Positions 1-12,600 of a DNA stretch of 64,000 nt are shown here, piece after piece. A program made the translations under genes and the position numbers. This DNA comes from Allodiplogaster sudhausi (taxonomy: Eukaryota; Nematoda; Chromadorea; Rhabditida; Diplogasteridae), in assembly GCA_945643635.1 (NCBI GenBank), contig CALZFC010000251.1:3662001-3726000 (forward strand), written 5' to 3'. The notes beneath the pieces were generated by a model. It made no database searches. It was not told where the DNA came from and saw nothing but the letters and a program-made list of their open reading frames with translations. Every line of letters starts with the position of its first letter. The first letter of the stretch is position 1.

Positions 1-290
1 TCCTCTCTCTCTCTCTCTCTTCCTCTCTCTCTCGCCACCCTTCTTTTCCTCTCTTTCTCTCTGCGCTCTCTGCCTTCTAAACAGCCCTTATATCACTTCT
101 CTTCCTTCTTCCGCTGCAATCTCTCCTATTTCTTCATTATTTCCTGATGATCTCGGATCGTTGTCTTTTTCTTGAATTCTTTCTCTCCGAGAAGTATGAG
201 TCAGCCTGTCCTCGAGCGAGGTGGCAGAAGGGTAACAGTGTGGAGAGAGAGGAGAGAGAAAAGTAAGAGTGAGAGAAAGAGGGTGAGAGT

Positions 291-339
<49 letters not shown>

Positions 340-400
340 AGAGAGAGAGAGAGAGAGAAACAGAGTGTGAGAGAGTGAGAGAAAGAGTAGCTCCTTTGAA
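1..400. repeat. CT/GA microsatellite tracts
   Basis: Bases 1-60 are mostly CT dinucleotides with a few interruptions, and 296-360 is an almost pure GA run. The sequence between is purine-rich on the + strand. Open frames across it only give Ser/Leu or Arg/Glu dipeptide repeats, which is what any such tract yields, so I call no gene here. Confidence 0.9.
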
Positions 401-1076
401 GCTGAGCTGCACTCTTGACAGGATCGAATGAGTGAGTGATATCTATGGGGAGCAGGCACGATGCGGAGGCAAAAGGTTGCAAAAAGCTCCGCTTCTCTTT
501 GCCTCGGCCAACAAGAAGCAGCCCAGACAGAGACTCACCTCTCTTGCCATTCGATTTCTTGAGGAGGGGGATAGAAGCAGATCAATCGTGGATTAGGAAA
601 AGTAAACCGAGGAATGAATCGAAACAAAGATGAAAGAGCTTACAAAGAAGTTGTTTATTGCGAATTTAATTTTCTTTTATTAAATGACAAATTGCCTCTG
701 GATGGCTTTCAGAACCTTTTATTACAGCGAGGGCTTTTTGAAGCTAAAAAGCAGTGCGAGATGGAGATGCTAACTTGGGCAATATTATTACAGATGCTGG
801 GAGAGAGAGAGGAGAGAGAAAAGAGAGAGAGAGAGAGGAGAGGAGAGAGAGACCATGAATGACGAAAGATGTACGAGAGAAAGATGAGAAGTGAGATTTT
901 ACTTATTGCTAGTAAAAGCGCATGAAAAAGCCGAAGACGAGGTGCAAGTCGAAGATGCCATTACACCTCATCTGGACACTTCTTTCGCTTCTTTCTTAGC
1001 ATCTCTCTATTTCTCTATTCCTTTCTTTCTCTCACCCTTCTCTCTCTCACTTTTTCTTCACCTCTATCTCTCTCCA

Positions 1077-1116
<40 letters not shown>

Positions 1117-3042
1117 ATCTTCTACCTCACTTGCCATCTGCCGAGCACTCACGCTGCCAATCTCGCTCTCCCTGCCAGAAAGATATGTGGAAAGCAGACA
1201 GCCTGAAACAGGCGGCGCTAAGTGATAGAGAAATCGATCGCCCCATTTGATTCATTAATTTGCAACCGGGAACGGTCGTGTTTTTTGTAGCGGAATAAGC
1301 GCTGAAAAAGAAATTGTGATTTTCAGTGAAATCTTCAGGAAGCTTTAAAAGCACAAAGATATTGAAAAGCAACGTTATAGACTTTTAAATATATTAGAAT
1401 TTAACTTATCCTGAAGGAAACTAGAGACAAAATTCTGAAGCATGCAGTCGTTGCAATTATAGCAATCTGCCGCATAAGTATGCATGTATGTATGTATTCT
1501 TGAATACCCTCTCGGGTTACTGTAGAGGCAAATGTTGTGAAACTCTTGAAGGGAATTCCTTAGGCACCTTTTTCCAGTTGCGCCATTTCTCTTTCACTGA
1601 CACAGCCGCCGCCAGTTGGCATGTGTGCGAGGGCTTGGACGAATGGCTCAGGACACTTTTTGCTAAAGGTCTAAAAGGAGAGTGAAAGAGAGAAGAGAGA
1701 GAGCAGTGATTGAAGAGAGCATAGACAAAGAAGAGAGAGTGAGAGAGAAAGAAGCAGAGAGATTGAGAGATAGGAGAGAGTGATCAAGTAAGAGAGTAGT
1801 GAGAGAAGAGAGTGTGAGAGGGAAGAAAAAATAAATTTCAAACACGGAGCGCTTTTGTCTGAGAAAGAGAGAGAAAAATGGAGCGTTATTCTTAGTTTAT
1901 TCATAGGTCATAGTTTGTCTAGAGAAGAGCGAAGAAAATGTTGCAAAAAGTCCACTGCCCATCAGTCGAATGTTGCCGCCGAGAAGGGTTAAAAAGGGAA
2001 AGAAAAAGATCGTAAAGGCACGGGATGTAGGAGAGAGAGAGCCGAATAGCGGAAGAGAGAGAGGAATGTTGAGAGGGAGAGGTAGATATAGAGGAATAGT
2101 GGTCGAGAAAGATGGATAGAGGAATATAGAACGAAAGGGAGAGAGAAATTTAGGAGAGAGGGAGAGAGAGCGAGAAACGAAGACATTGCTTTTTTACCAG
2201 CCAGATGGCCCTTACTATCACTGTTCGAAAAAATATTCGGAATAAGAAGATTAAAGGAGAAGGAAATCCACCTGGCAAAACTCGCAAACCAGTAAAAAAA
2301 AGCGCATTTTCTTAATAAAGTTTAAAGAAGAAAGCGACTGACGCATTTTTAATAATAATATTTTGTATTCAACATCTGCCATTCCATTGCTCTCTTTTTT
2401 CCATACATTTCATCTTCTTTCGTTCCTCTCTCACGCTTCTACCGTAAACTACGTTTCTCTCTTTTTGTAATTCATCTTTTTAGAGTTATAGCTTACTTAT
2501 GCATGGCTCATAACTAATTAATTAAGAAAACATTTATTTTGAACACACATATGAAAACAATATGTAAGAGATCTCTGCTTGACTTATCATACTTCTGCTC
2601 GCAAACATTTATTTATTTACTAACTGAACCTATGTATGTATGTATGCTGTCGTATTTCAGTTTTAGTACTTCACTTGTCACATAATCTTTCTCTCGTCTC
2701 TCGTCTCTCTCGTCTCTCTCTCTCTCTCTCTCTCTTTATCTCTCTCTCTCTCTCTTTCTGTCTCTATTTCATTACAAACTGATCTATCTTTATAACTACA
2801 TACGGTATAAAATTTTTGATTAAAAAATCTCCTTTCCAAGTCACACCCCTCTTCCAAATGCTTCCTTCCAAGCTCTGTTCCGTCTAGTACATCGTTTTTT
2901 CTCTTTCTCTCTCTCTTTCTCACCACCATGCACACATTTTCTTCTTCTTCCATATTCAATAGTGCCGAGATTTAAAAAAAGATCAGGCAACAAAAAAAAA
3001 TAATTTTAAAATTATATATTTAAATAATTTACAAATTTGCAG
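401..3042. other. No recognisable gene; microsatellite-rich upstream region of the collagen gene
   Basis: I see no supportable exon. A CT run lies at 1081-1113, GA-rich low-complexity sequence at about 1680-2180, and further CT runs at about 2695-2760 and 2900-2925. The signal-peptide exon or exons of the downstream collagen gene should lie here or left of the window, but I could not find a convincing ATG plus hydrophobic core that splices in phase to the exon at 3043. Confidence 0.6.
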
Positions 3043-3105
3043 CAAACAACATGCCGCGACTGCACGAATCGAGGCTGCTTCTGCGTCGGCGAGAAGGGCA
3101 GCATG
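3043..3105 (+). other. let-2: Collagen IV 7S-region exon
   Basis: This 63-nt exon (21 codons) encodes a cysteine cluster, [11 protein letters not shown], followed by VGEKGSM, and is the start of what I can see of the protein. In the family, 7S cysteines and lysines cross-link four trimers. It is preceded by TTTGCAG and followed by the donor GTGAGT. The next exon, at 3902, begins directly with Gly-X-Y triplets. The intervening intron (3106-3901) is CT-rich, with pure runs near 3396-3480 and 3653-3690. Confidence 0.85.
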
Positions 3106-3657
3106 GTGAGTGGAAATTTAATTGAAGAACTATGTTTTGTATAAGAATATAATATAAAATATTTGCTACAAATTCCGTATTGTGTCCATTTCGTTGTAAT
3201 ATGTTTCAAAATTATTCTTGCTGAATTTAGTGCCTAATCATTTAATTCCCTTTAATTCAAATGCGCTGGATGGATATGTAATGGGGAAAAATGCGAAGGG
3301 AATTATGAATGACATTGGTCTAAAAATCATTTGTCTCACAATCAGCATGTCAAAACTTGTACTCTTTTCTTGCTAATTCTGTCTCCTTTGATCTCTCTCG
3401 CTCTCTCTCTCCTTCTCTCTTTCTCTATCTCTTTCTCTCTCTCTCTTGCTCTCTCGTTTTCTCTCTCTCTCACTTCTCTCTTAAAGCTTTCTCCCCTTGT
3501 CATAAAAAGTGCACTTTTCCCACTACGACTCATCATCAGCGGGCGAAACGACCGCTCCTGTGACTGAAACTTGAAACTTTTCCTTATCTCATCTTTTTCT
3601 CTTTCCTTCTCTCTCTAACTTCTTCTCTCGCTCACTTTCTCTTTCTTTATTTCGCTC

Positions 3658-3688
<31 letters not shown>

Positions 3689-6600
3689 TTGAGTGAAAGT
3701 AGTCGTGACTTCTGAGAGCAGATTCATATAGCTTTCCGGGGTATCTTTCAGCAAGAGCAGAAATACATTTCCGGGTGCCGAAAATATTGATTAAGAGAGT
3801 CACAAAAATATAATTTTTTTAAAAATAAAACACAAAAGTGAAGAGAAAATAAACACATATTAAAAAAGAACGAGACTAAAAACGAAACAAAACTCTTTCA
3901 GGGTACACCGGGACCGCAGGGACCGCCCGGCCTTCAGGGCATCCGCGGCTTTCCTGGTCCCGAAGGGCTGACCGGCCCGAAGGGACAGAAGGGAGCGATG
4001 GGACCGCCTGGGCTCATGGGTCCCAAGGGAGATCTGGCGAGCAACTTTCTATCGCTTTCTTTTGATCTATTTGATCGTACTTGGGATTATTTATTGATTG
4101 GTGACGTCATAATAATAATCATAAGAGAGAAGGATTCCAGGGTCCCCCTGGCGTTCCCGGCTTCAACGGTAACGACGGCAAGAACGGTCTTCAGGGCGAG
4201 GCTGGCCCGCCCGGCAACCCCGGATGGGACGGCTGCAACGGAACTGACGGATCTCCCGGTAGTTATTCTGTTCTTGTAAAAGTAGTCTGTGTGCACACAA
4301 GCATAAAGTCATACGTTATTTCTCTTGGAGATTGATAAAATGGAATTTGCAAGATAAGAAGATAGCATAGCAAATGGATGAAATTTATCATATAAAAATA
4401 TATAAATAAAATAAATAAATAATTTGCAGGTATTCCCGGCCAGCCAGGCCCGCCCGGCATGCCCGGCTTCCCTGGTCCGCCCGGACACCCGGGAGAGAAG
4501 GGCGAGCCAGCCATTGGCTACGCGGGCGCTCCTGGCGAGAAGGGCGACCCCGGTATGTCCGGAATGCCCGGCCTCCCCGGCCCGCCCGGCCGAGACGGCT
4601 TCCCTGGCGAGAAGGGAGATCGAGGAGACTCTGGACAAGCTGTCAGATCACACGAGAATTGGACTTGATATTACATTAACTATTTGGGAGCAATTAATGC
4701 GGTTCCATTATGGCTTCATGAAATATAGTATCAACATACGTTGTTCTTTCCCTTTATCTAAAAGTTGGAAAAATATTTTCTTATTGAGTAAAATAATGTC
4801 ATATAGTGTTAAAAATAAATGAGTTAAAAAAATATCTTTCAGGGACCTCGTGGACCTCCTGGTGAGATCGGCATGGCTGGAAATCCTGGAATTGGTAGCG
4901 TCGGTGCGAAGGGAGACCCCGTAAGTTCGCTTTCATGAAAAGATTAATACATAGATCGAAACATCTTACTGATAAAACAGATAAACTTATTAATAAATGC
5001 ATCAGATGATTCAAATCAACACAGCGGTGAGCTGCGTTTATCTATATATATGTACATGACAAATTGAGCAAAACCATCGGGACATATGCAGGATTAAGAT
5101 TTTGAAAAATCATGACTTACTTTTCTATCTAAATTCTGTCTCTGGCTCCATCTCTCGCTCTATTTCCCTTTCCCTGTCTCTCTCACTCTCTTTCTCCCTT
5201 TGTCTTCCAAAACCTTGCTAATCTCTTGGCCTCGCGGCTCTAGGGTGACATGGGTCCCGCGGGTCCACCGGGTCCTCCGGGACCACGCGAGTTCACTGGC
5301 TCCGGCTCGATCGTCGGTCCGCGTGGTACACCGGGCGAAAAAGGAGAAAAGGTTACTGTCGTCTTCCCAATTTACGGCCCGTCACTTTGCAGGGAGATTC
5401 CGGCCGGCCCGGCCCGCCCGGTCCGGCCTGCGCGATCGAAGCGCGTCAGCCACCTGGCGCTGTTACCGGGCCACCCGGAGAACCGGGCACCAAGGGTGAC
5501 AAGGTAGCCCCCGCCCGTAGTGGTAGAAGAAGGCCCCCGCACGGCTAGACTAGAGCAGGCTGGCTAACTAGAACCCCACCGGGCTAGACTAGTCTAGCAG
5601 CCGAAAAAAAAGTGCTATTCTTGACTAGCCCTGTGCCGTGTGCTTGACAGTAGAATGCGAAAGTAGTCGCCGAGAAGTTACTAGAACTTCCCTGCTTTAT
5701 ACTCATCCTCTCTCTTGAGTTCGCCCCAAGCTGACAATCGCAGTGTGGATAGCTTCTGCTAGCTGCTTTATTCCCTGTTCTACTCGTTGAACTGCTAATA
5801 TCTTCTCTATACATATCCTTTTTTCGTTTCCAACGTGTGATGCTTTGCTATTATTTTATTTCACCCGCCAACAAACTCTTAGGTTTTGTCAAGCTTATGA
5901 CTGACTAATGTACAAACTACGTTAATTACTATACAAATTCTTTGGTTTCATTCATACGTACATATGTCCGCTTCTGCCCCCGAGAGAAATCCCGTGCTAT
6001 ACTAATGCCGCCTCAGTTTCCTTCCACTTCTCTAACGCTATTCCTGGTGTACAGCTTCCCGAGATCGCAAGCCCGAACCTGGTTGTGCTAAACAAGTGTC
6101 ATTTTAGGGAGAGATTGGCGAAGCTGGCATCCAGGGCTACCCGGGAGCGCCCGGTTTCCCAGGCGTGCCCGGCTTGCCCGGCATCAAGGGCGAGAAGGGT
6201 CTCTCGGGACCGTCTGGACCACGTGGAAAGGAAGGACGGCCCGGAAATCCCGGACCCGCTGGACTCAAGGGAGACCGTGGTATCGATGGATTCCCCGGCA
6301 TTCCCGGTTGGTGGCTGCTCTCTAGTATATAGTTTTTTTAACGATATATTTATTTATTTATGTTAAGATATTTTTTACAAATTAAATTGCAAGTAATAAA
6401 AACTTTTCCCTGCAGGTCTACCCGGACAGAAAGGAGAGGCTGGTTACCCTGGACGTGATGGAATGAAGGGCAACTTTGGACCGCCTGGACCACCAGGAGT
6501 ATGCGCTGTTCTCACCAATTGTTTTTTAATGAAATTCTAGACAACTGTGTAACTGCAATAAATTATAGCAAGATTCAGATTCTCCTACTAATTTAGGGTG

Positions 6601-9600
6601 GCAAGTTCTCGGACGGCCCTCCTGGCCCGCCCGGTCTTCCCGGCCGACCCGGCAACCCCGGCCCTCCTGGACAGGACGGATACCCGGGCCAGCCTGGCCC
6701 GCAGGGGCCTCATGGCCCGATGGGCGGCCCCGGTCTTCCTGGAATGCCCGGAAACGAAGGTCTGCCTGGACCGAAGGGAGATGCTGTTAGTCATGACAAA
6801 TTGCTTTGTTCACAAACTATTTGAAAACCCATGAAGGTCTTAGTGAAGTTGACAACAATGTGAAACAGCAAAAGAGTAAGAAAAAAAAGAAAAATTAAAT
6901 ATGCTGACTTCAGGGTGAGTCTGGAATTCCCGGCCTGCCTGGACCGCATGGACCACCCGGCCAGCCGGGTCTGCCCGGACCAAAGGGAGATCCTGGACCA
7001 CGTGGAACGCCAGGACAAAGTATCCCGGGCCAGCCCGGCTTCGAGGGCCGCCCCGGTCTCGACGGGGTACCCGGACGCAAGGGAGAGTCAGGACCGCCTG
7101 GCCTGCGAGGTCAGCAATTTTGCAGAGATGGAAGCTGTGCCAGTTACACATATTAAAATCTATACCTATGTACGTGTTTTAAAGCATAAATATCATTACA
7201 TAAATTAATAAATCAATTATTACAAAAAGTGTTTATTCTAGGAGCCCCTGGTGACTCGCTGAACGGAATGCCCGGACCCCCAGGCTTGCGAGGACCTGCC
7301 GGACCCAAGGGTTACGATGGACGGGACGGCGTTCCTGGACTGCCCGGTATTCCGGGCCAGAAGGGAGATCGAGGAGGCGCATGCTCAGTCTGCTCGCCAG
7401 GTACCAAGGGAGAGAAGGTTCGGTATTTTTTGTATTGATTCCCTAAACTAACTGCAAAGTAGCAACATTAGTAAGACAGTTTATATATTAATTTCGTATA
7501 ATAATGACATAAAGATGGTAATGCATACTGTATTTATATTGTTTTGGTAATAATAAAAATAGATTCATGCATATAAAGTAAATGAATAATTGTTTCAAAA
7601 CAACATTCCGTCTCCAGGGTAGCGGCGGCCATCCGGGTATGCCTGGCCCTCAAGGCGATCGCGGCTTCCCCGGCTCGCCAGGCATGCCTGGAGATGCTGG
7701 CGATGATGGTCTTCCTGGAGCACCTGGTTAGAGATGAAGCCAAGAGTACATATCTTGTTATTTGTAACATCAAAAGTTGAGCAAGAGTTGTAGAAAAAAT
7801 ACTTTTTACTGTAACTTTAACAACAAAAAGTTTACTTTATGGCGCAAAAAAGAACGCGGCCGGTAAATTGCAGTTGTTTTGATTAATCAGATGCTTGCAT
7901 AAGAATGATCAAAAGGAAATCGCCTAATCAATAAAGAGTCTAATTGAAGGCCGCCCCGGCGGACCCGGCTCGCCCGGTCTCGACGGCCTGCCTGGCCTGC
8001 CAGGACAGAAGGGAGAGCCGGCACAGCTGACCATCCGGCCTGGCCCGCCCGGATACCCTGGCGCCAAGGGCGAGTCCGGCTTCCCTGGCTCACCTGGACA
8101 AGACGGTCTTCCTGGCGCGCCCGGCCTCCCCGGTGCCTCTGGCAATCCTGGATATCCTGGAGCAAAGGTGGTGAAGTACATCCCAAGATTAAAGCAGAAC
8201 TATCTCTAATCACAATAAGAAGATAAAACTTAAGTTTCCTTCTTACCATTAGACTTCTGCAGAACATATTTTACAAAAACAATCCACGCTTGCTTTAGGC
8301 GTGGTGTAATAAATAGTAAAAAAAAATCAAGCGAATAAAAAACAATTGAATTGCAGGGCGAACCCGGCTTGCCCGGTCTTCCTGGCAAGCCTGGCCAGGA
8401 CGGTCTGCCCGGTCTGCCTGGCACGAAGGGAGACGCCGGCTACGGCGCGCCCGGACAGCCTGGCTTCCCTGGTTCGAAGGGTGACTCTGGCATTCCGGGC
8501 GTGCCCGGACTTCAAGGCCCGCCCGGTCCGCCCGGCCCCGTCGTGGAACCGATCGTTAATCCCGGTCAGCCGGGCCGGCCCGGTCTGCCCGGTCTGGCCG
8601 GCCAGAAGGGTGACGCCGGCTTCCCTGGACGCCCCGGCGAGCCAGGACAGCTCGGCTACCCCGGCGTGCCTGGCGAGAAGGGACTCTCTGGACTGCCTGG
8701 CACTCCTGGTTCGTGTAATTCATTTAAAAGGAAATAAAAAAAATCTTTACAGGATTAAAGCACACATGAAAATGCATTAAAATATGTACATAGTTTACAT
8801 CGAACCAAAATATGAGATAAACAACGTGCGCCTATCAGGTGTCCCCGGCAACCCTGGAATTCCTGGCGACAAGGGCTTCGACGGCCTGCCCGGTCTTCCC
8901 GGCACTCCTGGTCCGAAGGGCGAGCCCGGCCAGCCGGGCTACCCTGGCGCGCCAGGACTCAAGGGCGACCAAGGACCATCACAGACTGGACCTCAGGCAC
9001 GTACACAGAGGAGATATCGGCCCATTTTCTCTCTTTTTTTTATTAAATATTTATTTATTTATTGTTAAAAAAAATAACTAATATACGAACTGTAATATCC
9101 TTGATTTCATTTCTTCCCACCGTTCAGGGTCCGCCCGGCTTCCCCGGCCTCAAGGGCGAGTCTGGCTTCCCTGGCGCGCCCGGTCTGCCTGGCGCCGAAG
9201 GACTTCGCGGCACTCCCGGCGCGCCCGGTCTCAAGGGCGACGCCGGACAACCTGGCCAAAGCGGCCAGCCTGGCTACAATGGCGCCAAGGGCGAGCCCGG
9301 TCTTCCTGGCATTCCTGGTTAGCGCTCCGTCATCTTTTAACATGGAGTCTAACAAACCTCTCCTTTAAAAAAGGTAAAAAAATATATCTTTAAAAAGATT
9401 GGAACATTGCTGAATGATAAATGTATAATTTTTCTTTGATATAAAAAATAGGCGAGATATATTTTAAGGCAACGAGGGACTGCAAGGCCCGCCCGGTTTC
9501 GAAGGCGCCCCCGGAATTCCTGGCCAGAAGGGCGACTCCGGCCTCCCCGGTCTCCCAGGCCCGATGGGCATCAAGGGCGACTCTGGCCTGCCCGGCTCGC

Positions 9601-12600
9601 CCGGCATGCCCGGACTTGTCGGCGCCCCAGGATATCCCGGCGCCAAGGGACTCCCCGGCATTCCTGGCGTCCCCGGCGGCAAGGGTTAGTTCAGTTCCTC
9701 GTCTCCTTTGGTATAAATATCCACACACGCCTCGTGAAGGGCTCATATAACAATTGATGCTCCTGAGGATGAAACATATATGCAAGAAGTTGCGAGGGAA
9801 ACCGCCTGACTAGAAATTAGAAAATAAGTTGTGATTTATTCTTTGGAAAATCCCTGTAAAAACAAAAAAAGCACACGCATCTTATACCAAAAAGTACGAA
9901 TAATAAATAATCGATTACTTATTGTTAGTGAATATTTGCTTAAAGTGAAATCTTTCAGGCGCCGACGGCTTCCCCGGTCTCCCGGGCGCTCCCGGTCTCA
10001 AGGGCAACTCGGGCATTCCTGGCCAGCCGGGCATTCCTGGCATGAAGGGCAACTCGGGCCAGCCCGGCCTACCCGGACGCGACGGCCAGCCCGGTCTGCC
10101 TGGCAGCAAGGGCGACCGCGGCTTCAATGGACTACCCGGAGAGAAAGTGAGATTGAGGATGACGTCATGTTTACATAACTAACTTGAAAATATTATTGAT
10201 CGATATTTTTAATTATTATTTAAATTAAATGAGTTGGCACAACAGGCGGTTTTAACGGACTCACAATAATGAAGTAATCGCATAGTTACTTTTGAAATGT
10301 TCGCATGTCTATGGCGAGGTGAAGTAATGAATAATGAATAATTAAATTTAAAAAATCCCCAGGGAGAACCCGGTCCAGCGGCACGCGACGGTGAGAAGGG
10401 CCAAGCCGGTCTGCCTGGCCAGCCTGGTCTGCGCGGCCCGCAAGGCCCCTCCGGCCTCCCGGGCATTCCTGGCGCGAAGGGAGACCAAGGCGTGCCTGGC
10501 TACGGCGCGCCTGGAATTCTCGGCGAGAAGGGCCTCTCGGGCATTCCTGGCAAGCCCGGACGACAGGGAGACAACGGCGCACCCGGCGCACCCGGCCTCC
10601 CCGGCTTCCCTGGACTCAAGGGCGAAGCTGTTAGTGTCTATGTTTTATTTAGATATTCAAACAGAAAAAAATATATACATATAAACATTATGAATAATGG
10701 TTAAGAATAATGTAGAGGGAGATATCAAGTTAAAAAATATATGAATAAATCCCAGGGCTACCCCGGCGCTGAGGGCATGCCTGGCAAGGACGGCTTCCCT
10801 GGCATTCCTGGCGAGAAGGGTAACGGCGGCGCACCCGGAATTCCTGGTACTTTCTTTATTAAAACCACCCACTCTTTCTTTTCACTATCTCTCTCGTTCT
10901 ACCTATCTTTAAAATCTCTCATTCTTTCGCTACTTCCTCTTACTCTCTCTCGCTCTCTCGCTCTCTCTCTCTCTCTGTCTCTCCCTCTTTCTCACACACG
11001 CTCTCTAATCTCTCCAGGCGCTCCCGGCCTGCCCGGAAAGGACGGTCCCCAAGGCGTGCCCGGCATCCGCGGCGACAAGGGAACTTCCGGCCTGCCTGGC
11101 ATTCCTGGCGAACGCGGTCTAGACGGAGCTCCTGGACTTAAGGTTCTTAACTTGGTTTTTAGCTCATAAATATCAATAATCCACCAAATTAAACTAATTT
11201 CGACATCTTTTTATACTCATTTTATTTAATTAGATATATTATCACTATATATACATACATATATATTAATAAAACTTAATTTAAATGCAAATTTCTCTCC
11301 AGGGTGATGCCGGCTTCCCTGGCCAGCCCGGCCTACCTGGCGTGCCCGGCGAGAAGGGCTTCCCCGGCTCGCCTGGCTTCCCGGGCATCAAGGGACAGCC
11401 CGGCTTCCCCGGACAGGACGGCCTCCCAGGCATTCCTGGAGCAAAGGTTGGTATATATATAATTTTAATAAATTTATTAAAAAAAATTATTTGTAGGGTG
11501 ATGGTGGCTACCCGGGCACGCCCGGTCGCGATGGACAACCCGGCATTCCTGGCCTCAAGGGAGACGCCGGTCCTTCTGGTCTTCCTGGCATTCCTGGTTC
11601 GGGAATTTGGTGAACTTAGTGACACTCATGAAATGTGAGAGAGAGAGAGAGGGAGCACTAAAGCGAAAAAACTGAGAATGATCGTTGTAAGTGAATAGAG
11701 CACTAGAGAAAGATTGATAGAGCGAGAGAGCGATTACTTTACATTTGCCTCCTACAGGACAGTCGATCCCTGGACCGAAGGGCAACTCTGGCATGCCTGG
11801 TCAGCCTGGTAACTCCGGTCTCCCTGGTTAGTTTTTTTTGTCTTGAATATTATGTATAGCCTTGCTTGCATACTGATTCAGAAACTGCCAATTTATGTGA
11901 AGAATGTACATATTAACAAAACTATGTAGAATTAAATGTAAAAAATCGAAAAATGTTTTTTAACTTAAAGTAAAGTCTACGGTAACTCAATATTTATGTA
12001 CTATGTACATACATTAAAAGTGCTCCGTCTAAGGCATCCCTGGACTCAAGGGCGACGGAGGCCAGCCCGGCTATCCTGGCGCGCCAGGAGCCAAGGGCGA
12101 CATGGGCATCCCAGGCTTCCCTGGCGTCAAGGTTTTCAATCTTTATATTTTCTATTTAATATTTATTATCTTTTACTTAAAAGAAGAAAATTTAAACAGT
12201 ATTTGAAAGCAAATAGTAATCACTTATTGTTAGAATAAAAGAAAAGCTACACTCATTCAACGCCTCAGGGCGAACCCGGTCTTCCTGGAATTCCTGGCAA
12301 GCGCGGTAACGACGGTCTGCCCGGCCTGCCCGGCAAGGACGGCTACCCTGGCGCGCCCGGACTCAAGGGCGAACTTGGCCTCCAGGGCACCCCTGGCGCG
12401 CCCGGCTTCCCCGGACTCCCTGGAATGAAGGGTCAGTGTGGTTTTTTGTTGTCGTTGCTCATTTTGATAAAGTTTCAGTAGCTTTGGTATAAAAATGAGA
12501 TTTCTGTTTTTAATATTCTTACTCCAACAGGGAATAAGTGTACCCGTAACATTTTATGAGATTTTTTCATTCTTCTTGTTCAGGCGACTCTGGCCTGCCT

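Noticed and set aside
88..482. Long open frames in the CT/GA tracts
   Set aside because: They encode only Ser/Leu or Arg/Glu dipeptide repeats forced by the microsatellite and have no splice or start context.
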